A stretch of 64,000 bases of DNA from Lysobacterales bacterium. GTDB taxonomy: Bacteria > Pseudomonadota > Gammaproteobacteria > Xanthomonadales > Xanthomonadaceae. Within the stretch, counting starts at the first letter, position 1. Each line of letters begins with the position of its first letter. Below are positions 1-8,483 of this stretch, piece after piece. The translations under genes and the position numbers were made by a program. The stretch spans positions 186,001-250,000 of the forward strand of contig JAFLDZ010000003.1 of the NCBI GenBank assembly GCA_017302135.1, written 5' to 3'. The notes under the pieces were generated by a model. The model saw nothing but the letters and a program-made list of their open reading frames with translations, had not been told where the DNA came from and did no database searches.

Positions 1-1121
1 CGGTTGTTGCGATCGACCGGCAACACGGTCTGGTCCGCATGCAGCAGATGGCCTCCGGCCACGACGACCCAATCCGTCGGCTTCAGGCCGGAAAGTATCG
101 GGACGCTGTCGGCGGAATAGGGTCCCGCCGCCACCAGCACCGGCCGCGCCCGCTGCGATTTGGGGTCGGCGATCCACACCACCGTCCGGCCTTTGGCGTC
201 TCTCTGGACGGCGGACAGTGGCACCGTCAGTCCACCGGACTGCCCGGCACCGACGATGTAGACCCGTGCGCTCTGACCCAGCGCGACGGCATCGACATAC
301 TCCGGGGCCAGACTCGCGCGTGCCGCGTAAGTCCGTGTCGACGGGTCGGCGACCGGCGAAATTTCACGGATTCTCGCCGACAGCGGCGGGCCTCCGGTGT
401 TCCACAGCTCGACCAGTACCGCCTGCCCGGCCTGGAATTCGCGGACATTCGATTCGGGAAGCGCGAAAGCGACTTCGCGCTCGCCGTCCACGGCAAATGA
501 GAAAACGGTCTGTCCGGGCGCCAGCACCTGCCCCGCCTCGACCATCCGCGCCGCGATCACGCCATCGGCGGACGCGAACAGCGAGGCGTAACCACTCTGG
601 TTGCGGGCCACATCGCGCTGCGCGCGCGCTGCACGCACCTCACCCTCGGCCGCACGCAGGGACGCCGTCTGTTGGTCGAGCGAGGAACGGCTGACCAGCT
701 GGTCCTTGGCCAGAGCGGCGAAACGCGCGTGATCGGCGCGGCTACGGGCCAATTGCGCTTCCGCAGCGGCCAGTTGCGCCTGCGAAGCGTCCGCCTGGAG
801 CTGAAGGTCTTCCGGATCCAACTGCGCGAGCAGATCGCCCTTGTGGACCTGATCGCCGGCATCCACGAGCCTGCGCACCAGCTTTCCACCAACCCGGAAC
901 GACAGCGCGGATTCCTCGCGGGCGCGGATTTCTCCGGCAAAGGCAGTCAGGCCTGCATGCTCACGCCCGGATGAAGCACCGGCGCGCGCGACGAGCACCG
1001 GGCGCGGCGCTTGGGATGTCGATTCAGCATTGCCACAAGCCGCCAGAACGACCACCATCAGCACTGGAATGACCGCTTTCAATGAACCTGCTTTCAAGCT
1101 TGATGTCCTGTGCGCTGCCAT
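1..1121 (-). CDS. RND efflux periplasmic adaptor lipoprotein (3' end outside window)
   Basis: This is a membrane fusion protein that would link an inner-membrane RND pump to a TolC-type outer membrane channel. The N-terminus is a lipoprotein signal with a lipobox LAAC, Cys at residue 29, followed by a Pro/Ala-rich linker. Next come a first lipoyl half (residues GKLVRRLVDAGDQVHKGDLL), an Ala/Gln/Leu-rich coiled-coil hairpin, the second lipoyl half (GVIAARMVEAGQVLAPGQTV) and a beta-barrel region that runs off the left edge, so about 373 residues are visible. The start chosen is the ATG at 1119-1121, directly before the signal peptide. It is divergent from a TetR gene across a 123-bp region with a palindrome, so repression by that TetR is likely. 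The pump gene should lie further left. Confidence 0.88.
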   Translation of the reverse strand, partial: MAAHRTSSLKAGSLKAVIPVLMVVVLAACGNAESTSQAPRPVLVARAGASSGREHAGLTAFAGEIRAREESALSFRVGGKLVRRLVDAGDQVHKGDLLAQLDPEDLQLQADASQAQLAAAEAQLARSRADHARFAALAKDQLVSRSSLDQQTASLRAAEGEVRAARAQRDVARNQSGYASLFASADGVIAARMVEAGQVLAPGQTVFSFAVDGEREVAFALPESNVREFQAGQAVLVELWNTGGPPLSARIREISPVADPSTRTYAARASLAPEYVDAVALGQSARVYIVGAGQSGGLTVPLSAVQRDAKGRTVVWIADPKSQRARPVLVAAGPYSADSVPILSGLKPTDWVVVAGGHLLHADQTVLPVDRNN

Positions 1122-1218
1122 GGCCGCCTCATACGATCGGGGGATAAGCCCGGAGGATCGATGGATGTCATCGATGAACGCCCGGGATTAATGAACTTGT
1201 CGGTATCGTATAAATAAC

Positions 1219-1237
1219 ATACTAATTAGTCTAGTAT
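1219..1237. promoter_or_regulatory. Candidate TetR operator between efflux adaptor and tetR
   Basis: An inverted repeat ATACTA-N7-TAGTAT lies in an A+T-rich stretch between the divergent adaptor and TetR genes, ending only 8 bp before the TetR start codon. Its place and symmetry fit an autoregulatory operator controlling both genes. The repeat is seen directly; binding is inferred. Confidence 0.55.
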
Positions 1238-1244
1238 TACAAGC

Positions 1245-1922
1245 ATGAGCGCCACAGACTCCCAGCCCACTGCCTCCGAAGCCGTCAAGCCGGCAGGCCC
1301 CGGCCGTCCGAAGGACCTCGGCAAGCGCGCCGCGATCCTCGACGTGGCCAAGCGGCTGTTCAGTCAGAACGGCTTCGACGGCGTGAGCATGGACCAGATC
1401 GCGGCCGAGGCCGGCGTCTCGAAACTCACGGTCTACAGCCATTTCGGCGACAAGGAATCCCTGTTCAGTTCGGCGATTCGCGCCAAATGCGAAGAACAGA
1501 TGCCTGCGGCCCTGTTTCTTGCGGGTCTGGAAGGCAATCTGCGCGAACAGCTGACCACGATCGCGCGCGCGTTTTTCACGCTGGTGACCAGCGAAGAGTC
1601 CATCGCCATGCACCGGATGATGATGATGCCCGGCACCGGCGATTCGCACGTGCGCGAACTGTTCTGGCAAGCGGGGCCGCAGCAGGTGAAAGACGCATTC
1701 GCCGAATTCCTGCGCGCCCGCGTCGCGCGTGGAGAACTGCAGGTGACGGATATCGACCGCGCAGCCTCGCAGTTCTTCTGCCTGATCAAGGGCGAAATGC
1801 ATATGCAGCTACTGTGCGGCATGTGCTGCGGCTCGCCGGTCAGCGACACCGAATGCCATATCGAAGCCACCGTCGATCTGTTCATGCGCGCTTACGGCAG
1901 TGGCGGGAGCGCGGCTGAATGA
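1245..1922 (+). CDS. TetR/AcrR family transcriptional regulator
   Basis: The protein is 225 residues, normal for the family. An N-terminal three-helix DNA-binding domain spans about residues 27-75, with the typical helix-turn-helix segment GVSMDQIAAEAGVSKLTVYSHF followed by the GDKESLF turn. The rest is a helical ligand-binding/dimer domain resembling the AefR-like C-terminal type. It is divergent from an RND adaptor gene and begins just after a palindrome, which suggests it represses the efflux operon and itself. No strong Shine-Dalgarno sequence is visible before the ATG. The ligand cannot be told from sequence. Confidence 0.9.
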   Translation: MSATDSQPTASEAVKPAGPGRPKDLGKRAAILDVAKRLFSQNGFDGVSMDQIAAEAGVSKLTVYSHFGDKESLFSSAIRAKCEEQMPAALFLAGLEGNLREQLTTIARAFFTLVTSEESIAMHRMMMMPGTGDSHVRELFWQAGPQQVKDAFAEFLRARVARGELQVTDIDRAASQFFCLIKGEMHMQLLCGMCCGSPVSDTECHIEATVDLFMRAYGSGGSAAE

Positions 1923-2101
1923 ACCGCCAAGTCATAATGTCCGAATGCTTGAGGCCGTCCGTGTCCCCGGTCCCGGTGACTTCCGGCACTCAGCCGAAAC
2001 CTGCGGTTGCGGCGATCCTGAGCCCAGCAAGCAAACTGCCGTCCCGGTAAACTTCCGCATCCCCGAACCTTCCAGAACGCGCCGTTGCAAGAGACATGAG
2101 C

Positions 2102-2761
2102 ATGACGATCGATTACGCCAAAGCCCGCGAAACCATGGTCGAGCAACAGGTCCGGCCCTGGGAGGTGTCCGAACCTCGCGTTCTGGACACCTTGGCGCGA
2201 CTGCCGCGCGAGCGTTTCGTGACGGAGGTGCATCGTGCGCTGGCGTATTCCGACCTTGCCCTGCCGCTCGGCCACGGCGAATCGATGATGAAACCGGTCC
2301 TCGAAGGCCGCGTGCTGCAGGCGCTCTCGATTGATGCCGGCGAAGACGTCCTCGAAATCGGGGCCGGCAGCGGCTATCTCTCGGCCTGCCTCGGCAGTCT
2401 GGCCCGCGATGTCGTGAGCCTGGAACTGCATGGAGATCTCGCCCAGGCCGCGCGCGGCCGCCTGCAGACGCAGGGGATCGGCAACGTGCGGATCGACACC
2501 GCCGATGTCTTCGGCTGGGACAGCGAGCGCCGCTTCGATGCGATCTGCGTCACCGGAGCGGTCGCGACCGTGCCTGCGCGCTTCCTGATGTGGCTGCGCC
2601 CGGGCGGCCGGATGTTCGTGGTGCACGGTCGGGCACCGGCGATGGAAGCGGCGCTTGTGCGCCATGCCGACAACGCCGCCGGCTTCCAGATCGAATCGCT
2701 TTTCGAAACCGAACTGCCGTACCTGATCGGCGGCGCCCCCATTCCAAAGTTCAAACTGTAG
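2102..2761 (+). CDS. Protein-L-isoaspartate O-methyltransferase family protein (Pcm-like)
   Basis: A class I SAM-dependent methyltransferase of the Pcm family, 219 residues. The SAM-binding motif I is VLEIGAGSGYLSA at about residues 83-95, with the acidic post-I strand VVSLELHGDLA after it. The family normally repairs isoaspartate in damaged proteins, but here the segment before motif I reads SMMKPVLEG instead of the usual SQPYMVA type, so true isoaspartate repair is uncertain. Two ATGs are possible (2096 and 2102). An AGAG at 2090-2093 is spaced better for 2102. It sits directly upstream of tolC, an arrangement I recall from related genomes. Confidence 0.85.
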   Translation: MTIDYAKARETMVEQQVRPWEVSEPRVLDTLARLPRERFVTEVHRALAYSDLALPLGHGESMMKPVLEGRVLQALSIDAGEDVLEIGAGSGYLSACLGSLARDVVSLELHGDLAQAARGRLQTQGIGNVRIDTADVFGWDSERRFDAICVTGAVATVPARFLMWLRPGGRMFVVHGRAPAMEAALVRHADNAAGFQIESLFETELPYLIGGAPIPKFKL

Positions 2762-2820
2762 GTCGCACGGCTGGCGCCCACGCCCCGTACGCTGATTGCC
2801 CAGACAAAAAAAGGATGCCC

Positions 2821-4209
2821 ATGACTCGCCGCCCCCTCGCCCTCGCCCTTGCCGCACTCCTGTTGCCACTTGGCGTCCAAGCCGAAGATCTGGTGCAATC
2901 CTACGAACTCGCGCGCAACAGCGACCCCCAGTTCGCTGCTGCGGAATCCAGTCGTTTGGTCTCGCGTGAAGGCGCCGTACAGGCGCGCGCGTCGCTGCTG
3001 CCGCAGCTCAACGGCGATGCCTCCTACAACCGCTCCAACAGTGAAAGCGAAGGCTCCCAGGCGCTCGGCGGGCAGATCTTCACCAGCAACAGCGAAAACG
3101 ACAACACCAGCCGCCAGTACGGTTTGAATCTGCGCCAGATGGTGTACGACCACAGCAATGTCACGCGGTTGCGCAGCCAGAATGCGTTGGCCGAAGCGAG
3201 CGACTTCCGGCTCGAATCCGCGGGCGATTCGCTGATCACGCGCACGGCCACTGCGTATTTCAACGTCCTGGTCGCCATCGAAACGCTGGCCGCCGCAGAG
3301 GCCCAGGAGACTGCGCTGAAGAAGCAGTTCGACTTCGCCGACAAGCGCCTGGAGGTCGGCCTGGCACCGATCACCGATGTCCACGAAGCGCGCGCCCAGT
3401 ACGATCGCGCACGCGCCAACACGATCGTCAACCGCAATGCGCTGGAAGACGCTTATCGGGCCCTCGAAGAAATCACCGGGCGCGATGTGCGCGTGCTCAA
3501 GGCCTTGCCGCAGGATTTTCAGCCCGAGCTGCCCTCGGCACTGGATTCCGAAGGCTGGGTACAAACCGCGCTGGACAACAACCCGGCATTGAAAGCGACA
3601 GAGTTCCAGCTGGAATCCGCCGAGGCGAATGTCGACACCGCGCGCGCCGCGCACTATCCAACCCTCTATCTCGGCGCCAGTTACGGTCGCACCCGTAGCG
3701 ATGGCAATCAGACGGATCTGCTGACCAGCGTCGTCTCCGATTTCGAGAACGAGAGCGCCTCGCGCAGCATCGGCCTGACGCTGTCGGTTCCGATCTTTTC
3801 GGGCGGCGCCACCCAGTCGCAGGTCCGTCAGGCCATCGCCCAACGCGATGTGACCGGCGACGAACTGGAACAGCAGAAACGCGCGCTGGTGCGCAACACC
3901 CGGAATGCCTACCGCACCCTCGTCGCCGGCATCAGCGAAGTCGAGGCACGCAAAGCGGCGGTATTCTCCGCGCGCAGCGCGTATGAAGCATCGCAGGTCG
4001 GCCTCGAGGTCGGTACCCGCACGGTGTTGGACGTACTGAACAACCAGCAGACTTTGTTCAATGCCGAACGCGAGTACGCGCTGTCGCGCTACAACTTCCT
4101 GCAGAACCGCCTGCAGCTGGAGCAGGCGGCGGGCACGCTGGATATCGACGACTTGCAGGATGTGAACCGCCTGCTCACCGTGGATGCCGCACTCAAGACG
4201 GCGCCTTGA
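2821..4209 (+). CDS. tolC: TolC family outer membrane protein
   Basis: The predicted product is a 462-residue outer membrane channel for type I secretion and RND efflux. It has a signal peptide (RRPLALALAALLLPLGVQA) and two tandem outer-membrane efflux repeats. Each repeat has long helices rich in Ala/Gln/Arg, with the hallmark ...DKRLEVGLAPITDVHEARAQYD and ...YEASQVGLEVGTRTVLDVLNNQQTLFNAEREY segments. AAGGA at 2811-2815 is 5 bases from the ATG at 2821. The in-frame ATG at 2815 overlaps that ribosome site and is rejected. It probably partners the adaptor at the left edge, among others. An intrinsic terminator follows at 4248. Confidence 0.93.
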   Translation: MTRRPLALALAALLLPLGVQAEDLVQSYELARNSDPQFAAAESSRLVSREGAVQARASLLPQLNGDASYNRSNSESEGSQALGGQIFTSNSENDNTSRQYGLNLRQMVYDHSNVTRLRSQNALAEASDFRLESAGDSLITRTATAYFNVLVAIETLAAAEAQETALKKQFDFADKRLEVGLAPITDVHEARAQYDRARANTIVNRNALEDAYRALEEITGRDVRVLKALPQDFQPELPSALDSEGWVQTALDNNPALKATEFQLESAEANVDTARAAHYPTLYLGASYGRTRSDGNQTDLLTSVVSDFENESASRSIGLTLSVPIFSGGATQSQVRQAIAQRDVTGDELEQQKRALVRNTRNAYRTLVAGISEVEARKAAVFSARSAYEASQVGLEVGTRTVLDVLNNQQTLFNAEREYALSRYNFLQNRLQLEQAAGTLDIDDLQDVNRLLTVDAALKTAP

Positions 4210-4247
4210 CGAATCCCCGCCCAGTCTCCCACGGCATCGAAACACAG

Positions 4248-4280
4248 GAGCTGCACCTTCAGGGGTGTGGCTCTTTTTTT
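4248..4280 (+). terminator. Rho-independent terminator after tolC
   Basis: A 10-bp stem (GAGCTGCACC / GGTGTGGCTC, with G-T wobbles) and 6-base loop is followed by seven T residues. Confidence 0.75.
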
Positions 4281-4373
4281 GAGGCAACGCTGGGGGGCCG
4301 TTGTCCTCAAGACGCGACGACAGCTGTGCCGGGCGCGGCGAGCGCCTGCAAGCGTGCGTTCGAACACAATCGC

Positions 4374-4631
4374 TCAAAGCGGAACACAGCGTCCGTTGTT
4401 GTAATAACAGCGCGAGATGTCGAGCAAGATCCATGCGCTGTCGGCACAGACATACGTCGCGTACTCGACGTATTCGACGGAGTATTCCTCCGTCATTGCG
4501 TAGGCGCCTTCATTTCCCGCGTCGCATGCATCTTGCGGCAATGGCGGCGCCGCCGAAGCGCGGCCTCCTGCGCACATTCCCAGACACAGCAGGGCGATCG
4601 CCATACCGGTTATCGAATGATGTCGTGACAT
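4374..4631 (-). CDS. Small Cys-containing secreted protein, unknown function
   Basis: The product is 85 residues with an N-terminal signal peptide (hydrophobic core GMAIALLCLGMCAGG, cleavage likely after ASA). The mature part has four Cys (DACD, VCAD, RCYYNNGRC) and is acidic and Tyr-rich in the middle (TEEYSVEYVEYATY). Four Cys suggest two disulfides. The start chosen at 4629-4631 is preceded by GGGAGAAG at proper spacing. It lies between tolC and waaA, convergent with tolC. I do not recognise the family. The coding call rests on signal peptide, ribosome site and Cys pattern. Confidence 0.6.
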   Translation of the reverse strand: MSRHHSITGMAIALLCLGMCAGGRASAAPPLPQDACDAGNEGAYAMTEEYSVEYVEYATYVCADSAWILLDISRCYYNNGRCVPL

Positions 4632-4873
4632 CTCGCTTCTCCCGAAACAGACGGCCGCCGGTTGGGCGCGCAATGCACGAAGGCAAACATAGAAACAGGC
4701 ATGACGGTCGACGCTGCATCAGAGCAAAAGGCCTTCTACGCATCTTCTTTATATCCGCGTTGACAGCGGGCGGATGCGCACAGAATCACAATTGCATCGC
4801 ATGCGGAGCAATCGTTTTGATCGGCAACACGCTATGCATAGGCTGTCCCTAACGGGGCAGCAGAAGCAGGGCG

Positions 4874-6172
4874 CTACAGCGAATTCTCGATGAGCGTCAG
4901 CGTGCGCCGCAACGCGCCGCCACCTTGCTCGACCAAGGCAAGCCCCGCTGCCGCCATGCGCGCGCGCGCGGCAGGATCGGCAAGCAGGTTTTCAAGTTCG
5001 GTCGCGACCGCCACAACGTCCTCACCGATTCTCAGCGCATGCGCACGGCTCAACTGCTCGGCGATATCAGTGAAATTGTGAAGATGCGGTCCGGTGACGA
5101 TTGCGGTGCCCACAGCTGCGGGTTCGAGCAGATTGTGCCCACCCACCGGCTGCAGGCTTCCGCCGACGAATGCGACATCCGCGCAGGCGTAGAAACTCAT
5201 CAGCTCGCCGAGCGTATCGATGACGAATACCGCGTCGTCGCTGTCGGGCAGCCGCGTGAGTTTGCGGGTCGCCACCTGCAGGCCGGTATCGATCGCCAAC
5301 TGCATCGCTGGCCGAAACCTCTCGGGATGTCGCGGCGCCCAGAGCATGAGCAGATCAGGCCAGCGTGTACGCAGGTGGCGGTCGATGGCCAGCACCAATG
5401 CCTCTTCGTCGGAGTGAGTGCTGGCGGCGATCCACACCGGCCGGCCGGCGATACGGTCGCGGAACTCCTTTGCGATGGCATCGACCGCCGGATCGACGCG
5501 TGTGTCGAACTTGAGATTGCCGCAGACGATGACCTGATCCGGTCGTGCCCCCAAATGCAGGAAACGCGCTCCATCCGCGTCGGACTGTGCGGCGACCGCG
5601 CGCATCGTGCGCAGCGCGCGCCCGACCAGCGGACGCAGGGCGCGATAGCCGCGCAGCGATCGTTCGGACAATCGCGCATTGACCAGATACGCCGGCACAC
5701 CGTGATCCCGGCAGGCAAAGAGCAGATTGGGCCACAGTTCGGTTTCGACGATCAGCGCGACGCTTGGCCGGAAATGGCGCAGGAACCGCCCGACCGCACC
5801 AGTGAGGTCGTAGGGCAGATAGACGTGCGCGATGCGACCGCCCCACAGTGCGGCGACGCGCTCCGAACCGGTCGGTGTGATGGTGGTGACCAGCACCCGT
5901 TGCTGCGGATGGTCGCGCAGCAATGCATTGATCAATGGCGCTGCAGCGTTCACTTCACCGACCGAGACCGCATGGATCCAGAGGTGTGCAGCGCCGGAGG
6001 GCGGCTCGGCGTAGCGCGCGTAGCGCTCGCCCCAGCGCAGCAGATAGGCGCGCTGGCGGAATCCACGCCAGATCAGGTGATACACGGTGATGGGCAGCAG
6101 CAAGTACAACGCCGCCGAATACAGGCCGCGCAGGGTGTGCTCGATCACGCGTTCGAAACTGTCGGCCCGCAT
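4874..6172 (-). CDS. waaA: 3-deoxy-D-manno-octulosonic acid (Kdo) transferase
   Basis: The enzyme adds Kdo from CMP-Kdo to lipid IVA on the cytoplasmic face of the inner membrane, starting the LPS core. The 432-residue product has an N-terminal membrane anchor (GLYSAALYLLLPITVYHLIW) and the family signature WIHAVSVGEVNAAAPLI. It also has the GT30 donor-side segments ETELWPNLL, CGNLKFD, FVGGSLQPVGGHNLLEPAA and GPHLHNF. The start at 6170-6172 fits the usual length. A longer open frame upstream has no membrane or family features. The gene is divergent from the lipid A acyltransferase gene, 74 bp between starts, a fitting pairing for lipid A-Kdo assembly. Confidence 0.95.
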   Translation of the reverse strand: MRADSFERVIEHTLRGLYSAALYLLLPITVYHLIWRGFRQRAYLLRWGERYARYAEPPSGAAHLWIHAVSVGEVNAAAPLINALLRDHPQQRVLVTTITPTGSERVAALWGGRIAHVYLPYDLTGAVGRFLRHFRPSVALIVETELWPNLLFACRDHGVPAYLVNARLSERSLRGYRALRPLVGRALRTMRAVAAQSDADGARFLHLGARPDQVIVCGNLKFDTRVDPAVDAIAKEFRDRIAGRPVWIAASTHSDEEALVLAIDRHLRTRWPDLLMLWAPRHPERFRPAMQLAIDTGLQVATRKLTRLPDSDDAVFVIDTLGELMSFYACADVAFVGGSLQPVGGHNLLEPAAVGTAIVTGPHLHNFTDIAEQLSRAHALRIGEDVVAVATELENLLADPAARARMAAAGLALVEQGGGALRRTLTLIENSL

Positions 6173-6246
6173 GGCGACAGGATACCGGGTGAAGGCCGCT
6201 GCCAGCAGCGCGCGGCCGACGACGTCCCGGCCCGTACAATGACCGC

Positions 6247-7158
6247 ATGCCGTTCGCCTTCGACACGCCACCGCCGCGCGCGCCCCGGGACTGGCCGAGC
6301 TGGTTCGGCATCGGTGCATTGGCGCTGCTCGCGCGCTTGCCCTGGGGGCTGCAGCGGAGGCTCGGCCGCGTACTGGGTGCCGTGCTGCTGCGGGTCCTGG
6401 GCAAACGCCGGCGGATCGCCCAGCGCAATATCGAGCTTTGCTTTCCCGAACTCGACGAACGCGCACGTACGGACCTGCTGCGCCGGCACTTCACAGCGCT
6501 GGGCATCGCCATCTTCGAGTTCGGCCGGGCGTGGTGGGGTTCGGTCGCACCGCAGCGGCGTGGGCTGATCATCGAAGGCGTGGAGCACATCGATGCTGCG
6601 CAGGCGAACGGTCGCGGCGTGATCGTGGTCTCCGGCCATTTCACCACGCTGGAAATGTGCGCGCGGCTTGCCTGCGATAGCGTACCGCTGGCCGGCATGT
6701 ACCGGCCGTATCCGCAGCCGGCGATGGAGTGGGCGGTGCTGCGCGGGCGTTCGCGTTACGCCGCTGGCATGTTCGCCAAGGACGATGTCCGCAGCGTGGC
6801 GAAGCATCTCAAACGCGGCGGCCTGCTGTGGTACGCGCCTGATCAGGATCCGAGCAAGGGCGACAGCGTGTTCGTCCCGTTCTTCGGTCAGCCGGCGAAA
6901 AGCCTCAAATCCACCCATCAGCTCGCGCGGCTCTCCGGCGCGGCGGTGGTGATGTTCCAGCACTTCCGCCGCGACGATGGCGGCTACACCCTGCGCTTCT
7001 GGCCGGCATTCGAGCACTTCCCCTCGGACGATGCCGACGCGGACACCGCGCGCGTCATCTCTGCGATCGAAACCATGGCGCGCGAGGCGCCCGAGCAATA
7101 TCTGTGGATCCACCGCCGCTTCAAGCGCCGGCCGGACGGCGTGCCGGTCTACGACTGA
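6247..7158 (+). CDS. Lipid A biosynthesis acyltransferase (LpxL/LpxM/HtrB family)
   Basis: This 303-residue inner-membrane acyltransferase would add a secondary acyl chain to Kdo2-lipid A. A hydrophobic N-terminal anchor lies around residues 19-52. The catalytic HX4E motif is H131-F-T-T-L-E136, preceded by GRGVIVVSG. Later segments DQDPSKGDSVFVPFFG and EQYLWIHRRFKRRP are typical of the family. It faces waaA, whose product makes the preferred substrate. Whether it adds the first or second acyl chain (LpxL or LpxM role) cannot be decided from sequence alone. Confidence 0.92.
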   Translation: MPFAFDTPPPRAPRDWPSWFGIGALALLARLPWGLQRRLGRVLGAVLLRVLGKRRRIAQRNIELCFPELDERARTDLLRRHFTALGIAIFEFGRAWWGSVAPQRRGLIIEGVEHIDAAQANGRGVIVVSGHFTTLEMCARLACDSVPLAGMYRPYPQPAMEWAVLRGRSRYAAGMFAKDDVRSVAKHLKRGGLLWYAPDQDPSKGDSVFVPFFGQPAKSLKSTHQLARLSGAAVVMFQHFRRDDGGYTLRFWPAFEHFPSDDADADTARVISAIETMAREAPEQYLWIHRRFKRRPDGVPVYD

Positions 7159-8483
7159 GGCGCAGGCGCCGTCTCGCGGCTCAACAGGCTGCCTGCGTAA
7201 AGCGCGGCCAACAGCAGCGTCACCCCGCCCCAGAACGTGGAGTAGAACGCGAGGTGGGTGTTGAACGGGAAGACCGTCACCGCCAGCGCCAGCATCGCAG
7301 GATAGGCGGCCTCGCGCGCGGCGGGTTCGGCGTAACGCCAGGCGCGACGCGCCATCGCCGCTGCGGAGAGCCACAGCAGCAGGCCGATGACGCCGGTTTC
7401 GCTGAGGATTTCCAGCACGATCTGATGCGCGTGGAAGGCCGGGCCCACGCCCCATTCGGCGATCGCGCCGTGCTCGGGATCGCAGGCAGGAAAGGCCTCG
7501 CGGAACCCGCGCGGACCGACGCCATTCAACGGATGCTGCGTGGTCATGCACCACGCTGCGCGCCAGATCCGGCTGCGACCCGACAGCGCGCTGTCGACGC
7601 CCGCCTCATCGGCGGTCAGCGCATCGAGGGTCCGGTCGATACGCTCCTGCACCTGCGGCGACAGCAGACTCAACGCGAGCAGCAGCGCGCCGCCGAGCGC
7701 GAACACCACCGCCAGGCGCTTCCACCCGAGCAGGCGCCAGCCCGAAAGCAGCAGCACGAGACCGAACGTGATCCAGGACGCGCGCGAACCCGCAAGTACG
7801 ATCACGCTGCCGACCAGGATCGCCGCCAGCAGCCAACCCCACTGGCCGAATCTGCGGCCGGCGGCGTGCAGCGCGAACGGCGACAAGCTGGCCAGAACGA
7901 CGCCGAGTTTGAGGTTGCAAGGCCCGAGCACACCGCCGAGACGATCCAGCAGCGCGTAATCGTTGGCGTTGCAGAACCGGTGGCCGCTGACCGCGAGCTT
8001 GACCGCGTCCAGGCCGAAGAACAGTGCACTGGTGCCGCTGACTGCCTGAGCGAGCGCATCGAGCGTCCAGACACCGACGATGACCGCAAGGCCGCCGAAC
8101 GTGATCCTGCGCCCGCGCGCGTCTGCCACTGCCGATGCGGCCAGCCAGAGGAACGGGAGATAGCGCAGATCGGCCGCGACTTCGCCGAAAGCAACCCGGC
8201 GATCGACCGCATCGAAGCAAGCGAACAGTTCAGGCAGCCAATACGCGAAGAACAGGACGCTGGTCAGCGCCCAGGCCTGCGGGCTGAGCAATGCGCTGCC
8301 ACCGCGGAACCGTACGAACAACAGCCGGCCGATCGCGGCCAGCGAGCCCAGCGACAGCAGGCTTTCGGCGACGCCCGGTACCGGCCACAGCGCGACATAG
8401 GCGAGTACCCAGAACGGCGCCCAGCGCCAGCCAGCGGGCGCAGGGACAATGTCAGCGGTGGTGGTGGCGATGCCTGCTGTCAT
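7149..8483 (-). CDS. O-antigen ligase family membrane protein (Wzy_C domain)
   Basis: A polytopic inner-membrane protein of 444 residues with about ten hydrophobic segments. It carries the O-antigen ligase/polymerase (Wzy_C) core, with the periplasmic region SGRSRIWRAAWCMTTQHP and NGVGPRGFREAFP followed by the conserved HAHQIVLEILSETGVIG. It probably joins O-antigen to lipid A-core, or polymerises a surface glycan. The start codon at 8481-8483 overlaps the stop of the upstream glycosyltransferase (ATGA), so the two are translationally coupled. The 3' end overlaps by 10 bp the convergent lipid A acyltransferase gene. Confidence 0.88.
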   Translation of the reverse strand: MTAGIATTTADIVPAPAGWRWAPFWVLAYVALWPVPGVAESLLSLGSLAAIGRLLFVRFRGGSALLSPQAWALTSVLFFAYWLPELFACFDAVDRRVAFGEVAADLRYLPFLWLAASAVADARGRRITFGGLAVIVGVWTLDALAQAVSGTSALFFGLDAVKLAVSGHRFCNANDYALLDRLGGVLGPCNLKLGVVLASLSPFALHAAGRRFGQWGWLLAAILVGSVIVLAGSRASWITFGLVLLLSGWRLLGWKRLAVVFALGGALLLALSLLSPQVQERIDRTLDALTADEAGVDSALSGRSRIWRAAWCMTTQHPLNGVGPRGFREAFPACDPEHGAIAEWGVGPAFHAHQIVLEILSETGVIGLLLWLSAAAMARRAWRYAEPAAREAAYPAMLALAVTVFPFNTHLAFYSTFWGGVTLLLAALYAGSLLSRETAPAPQS

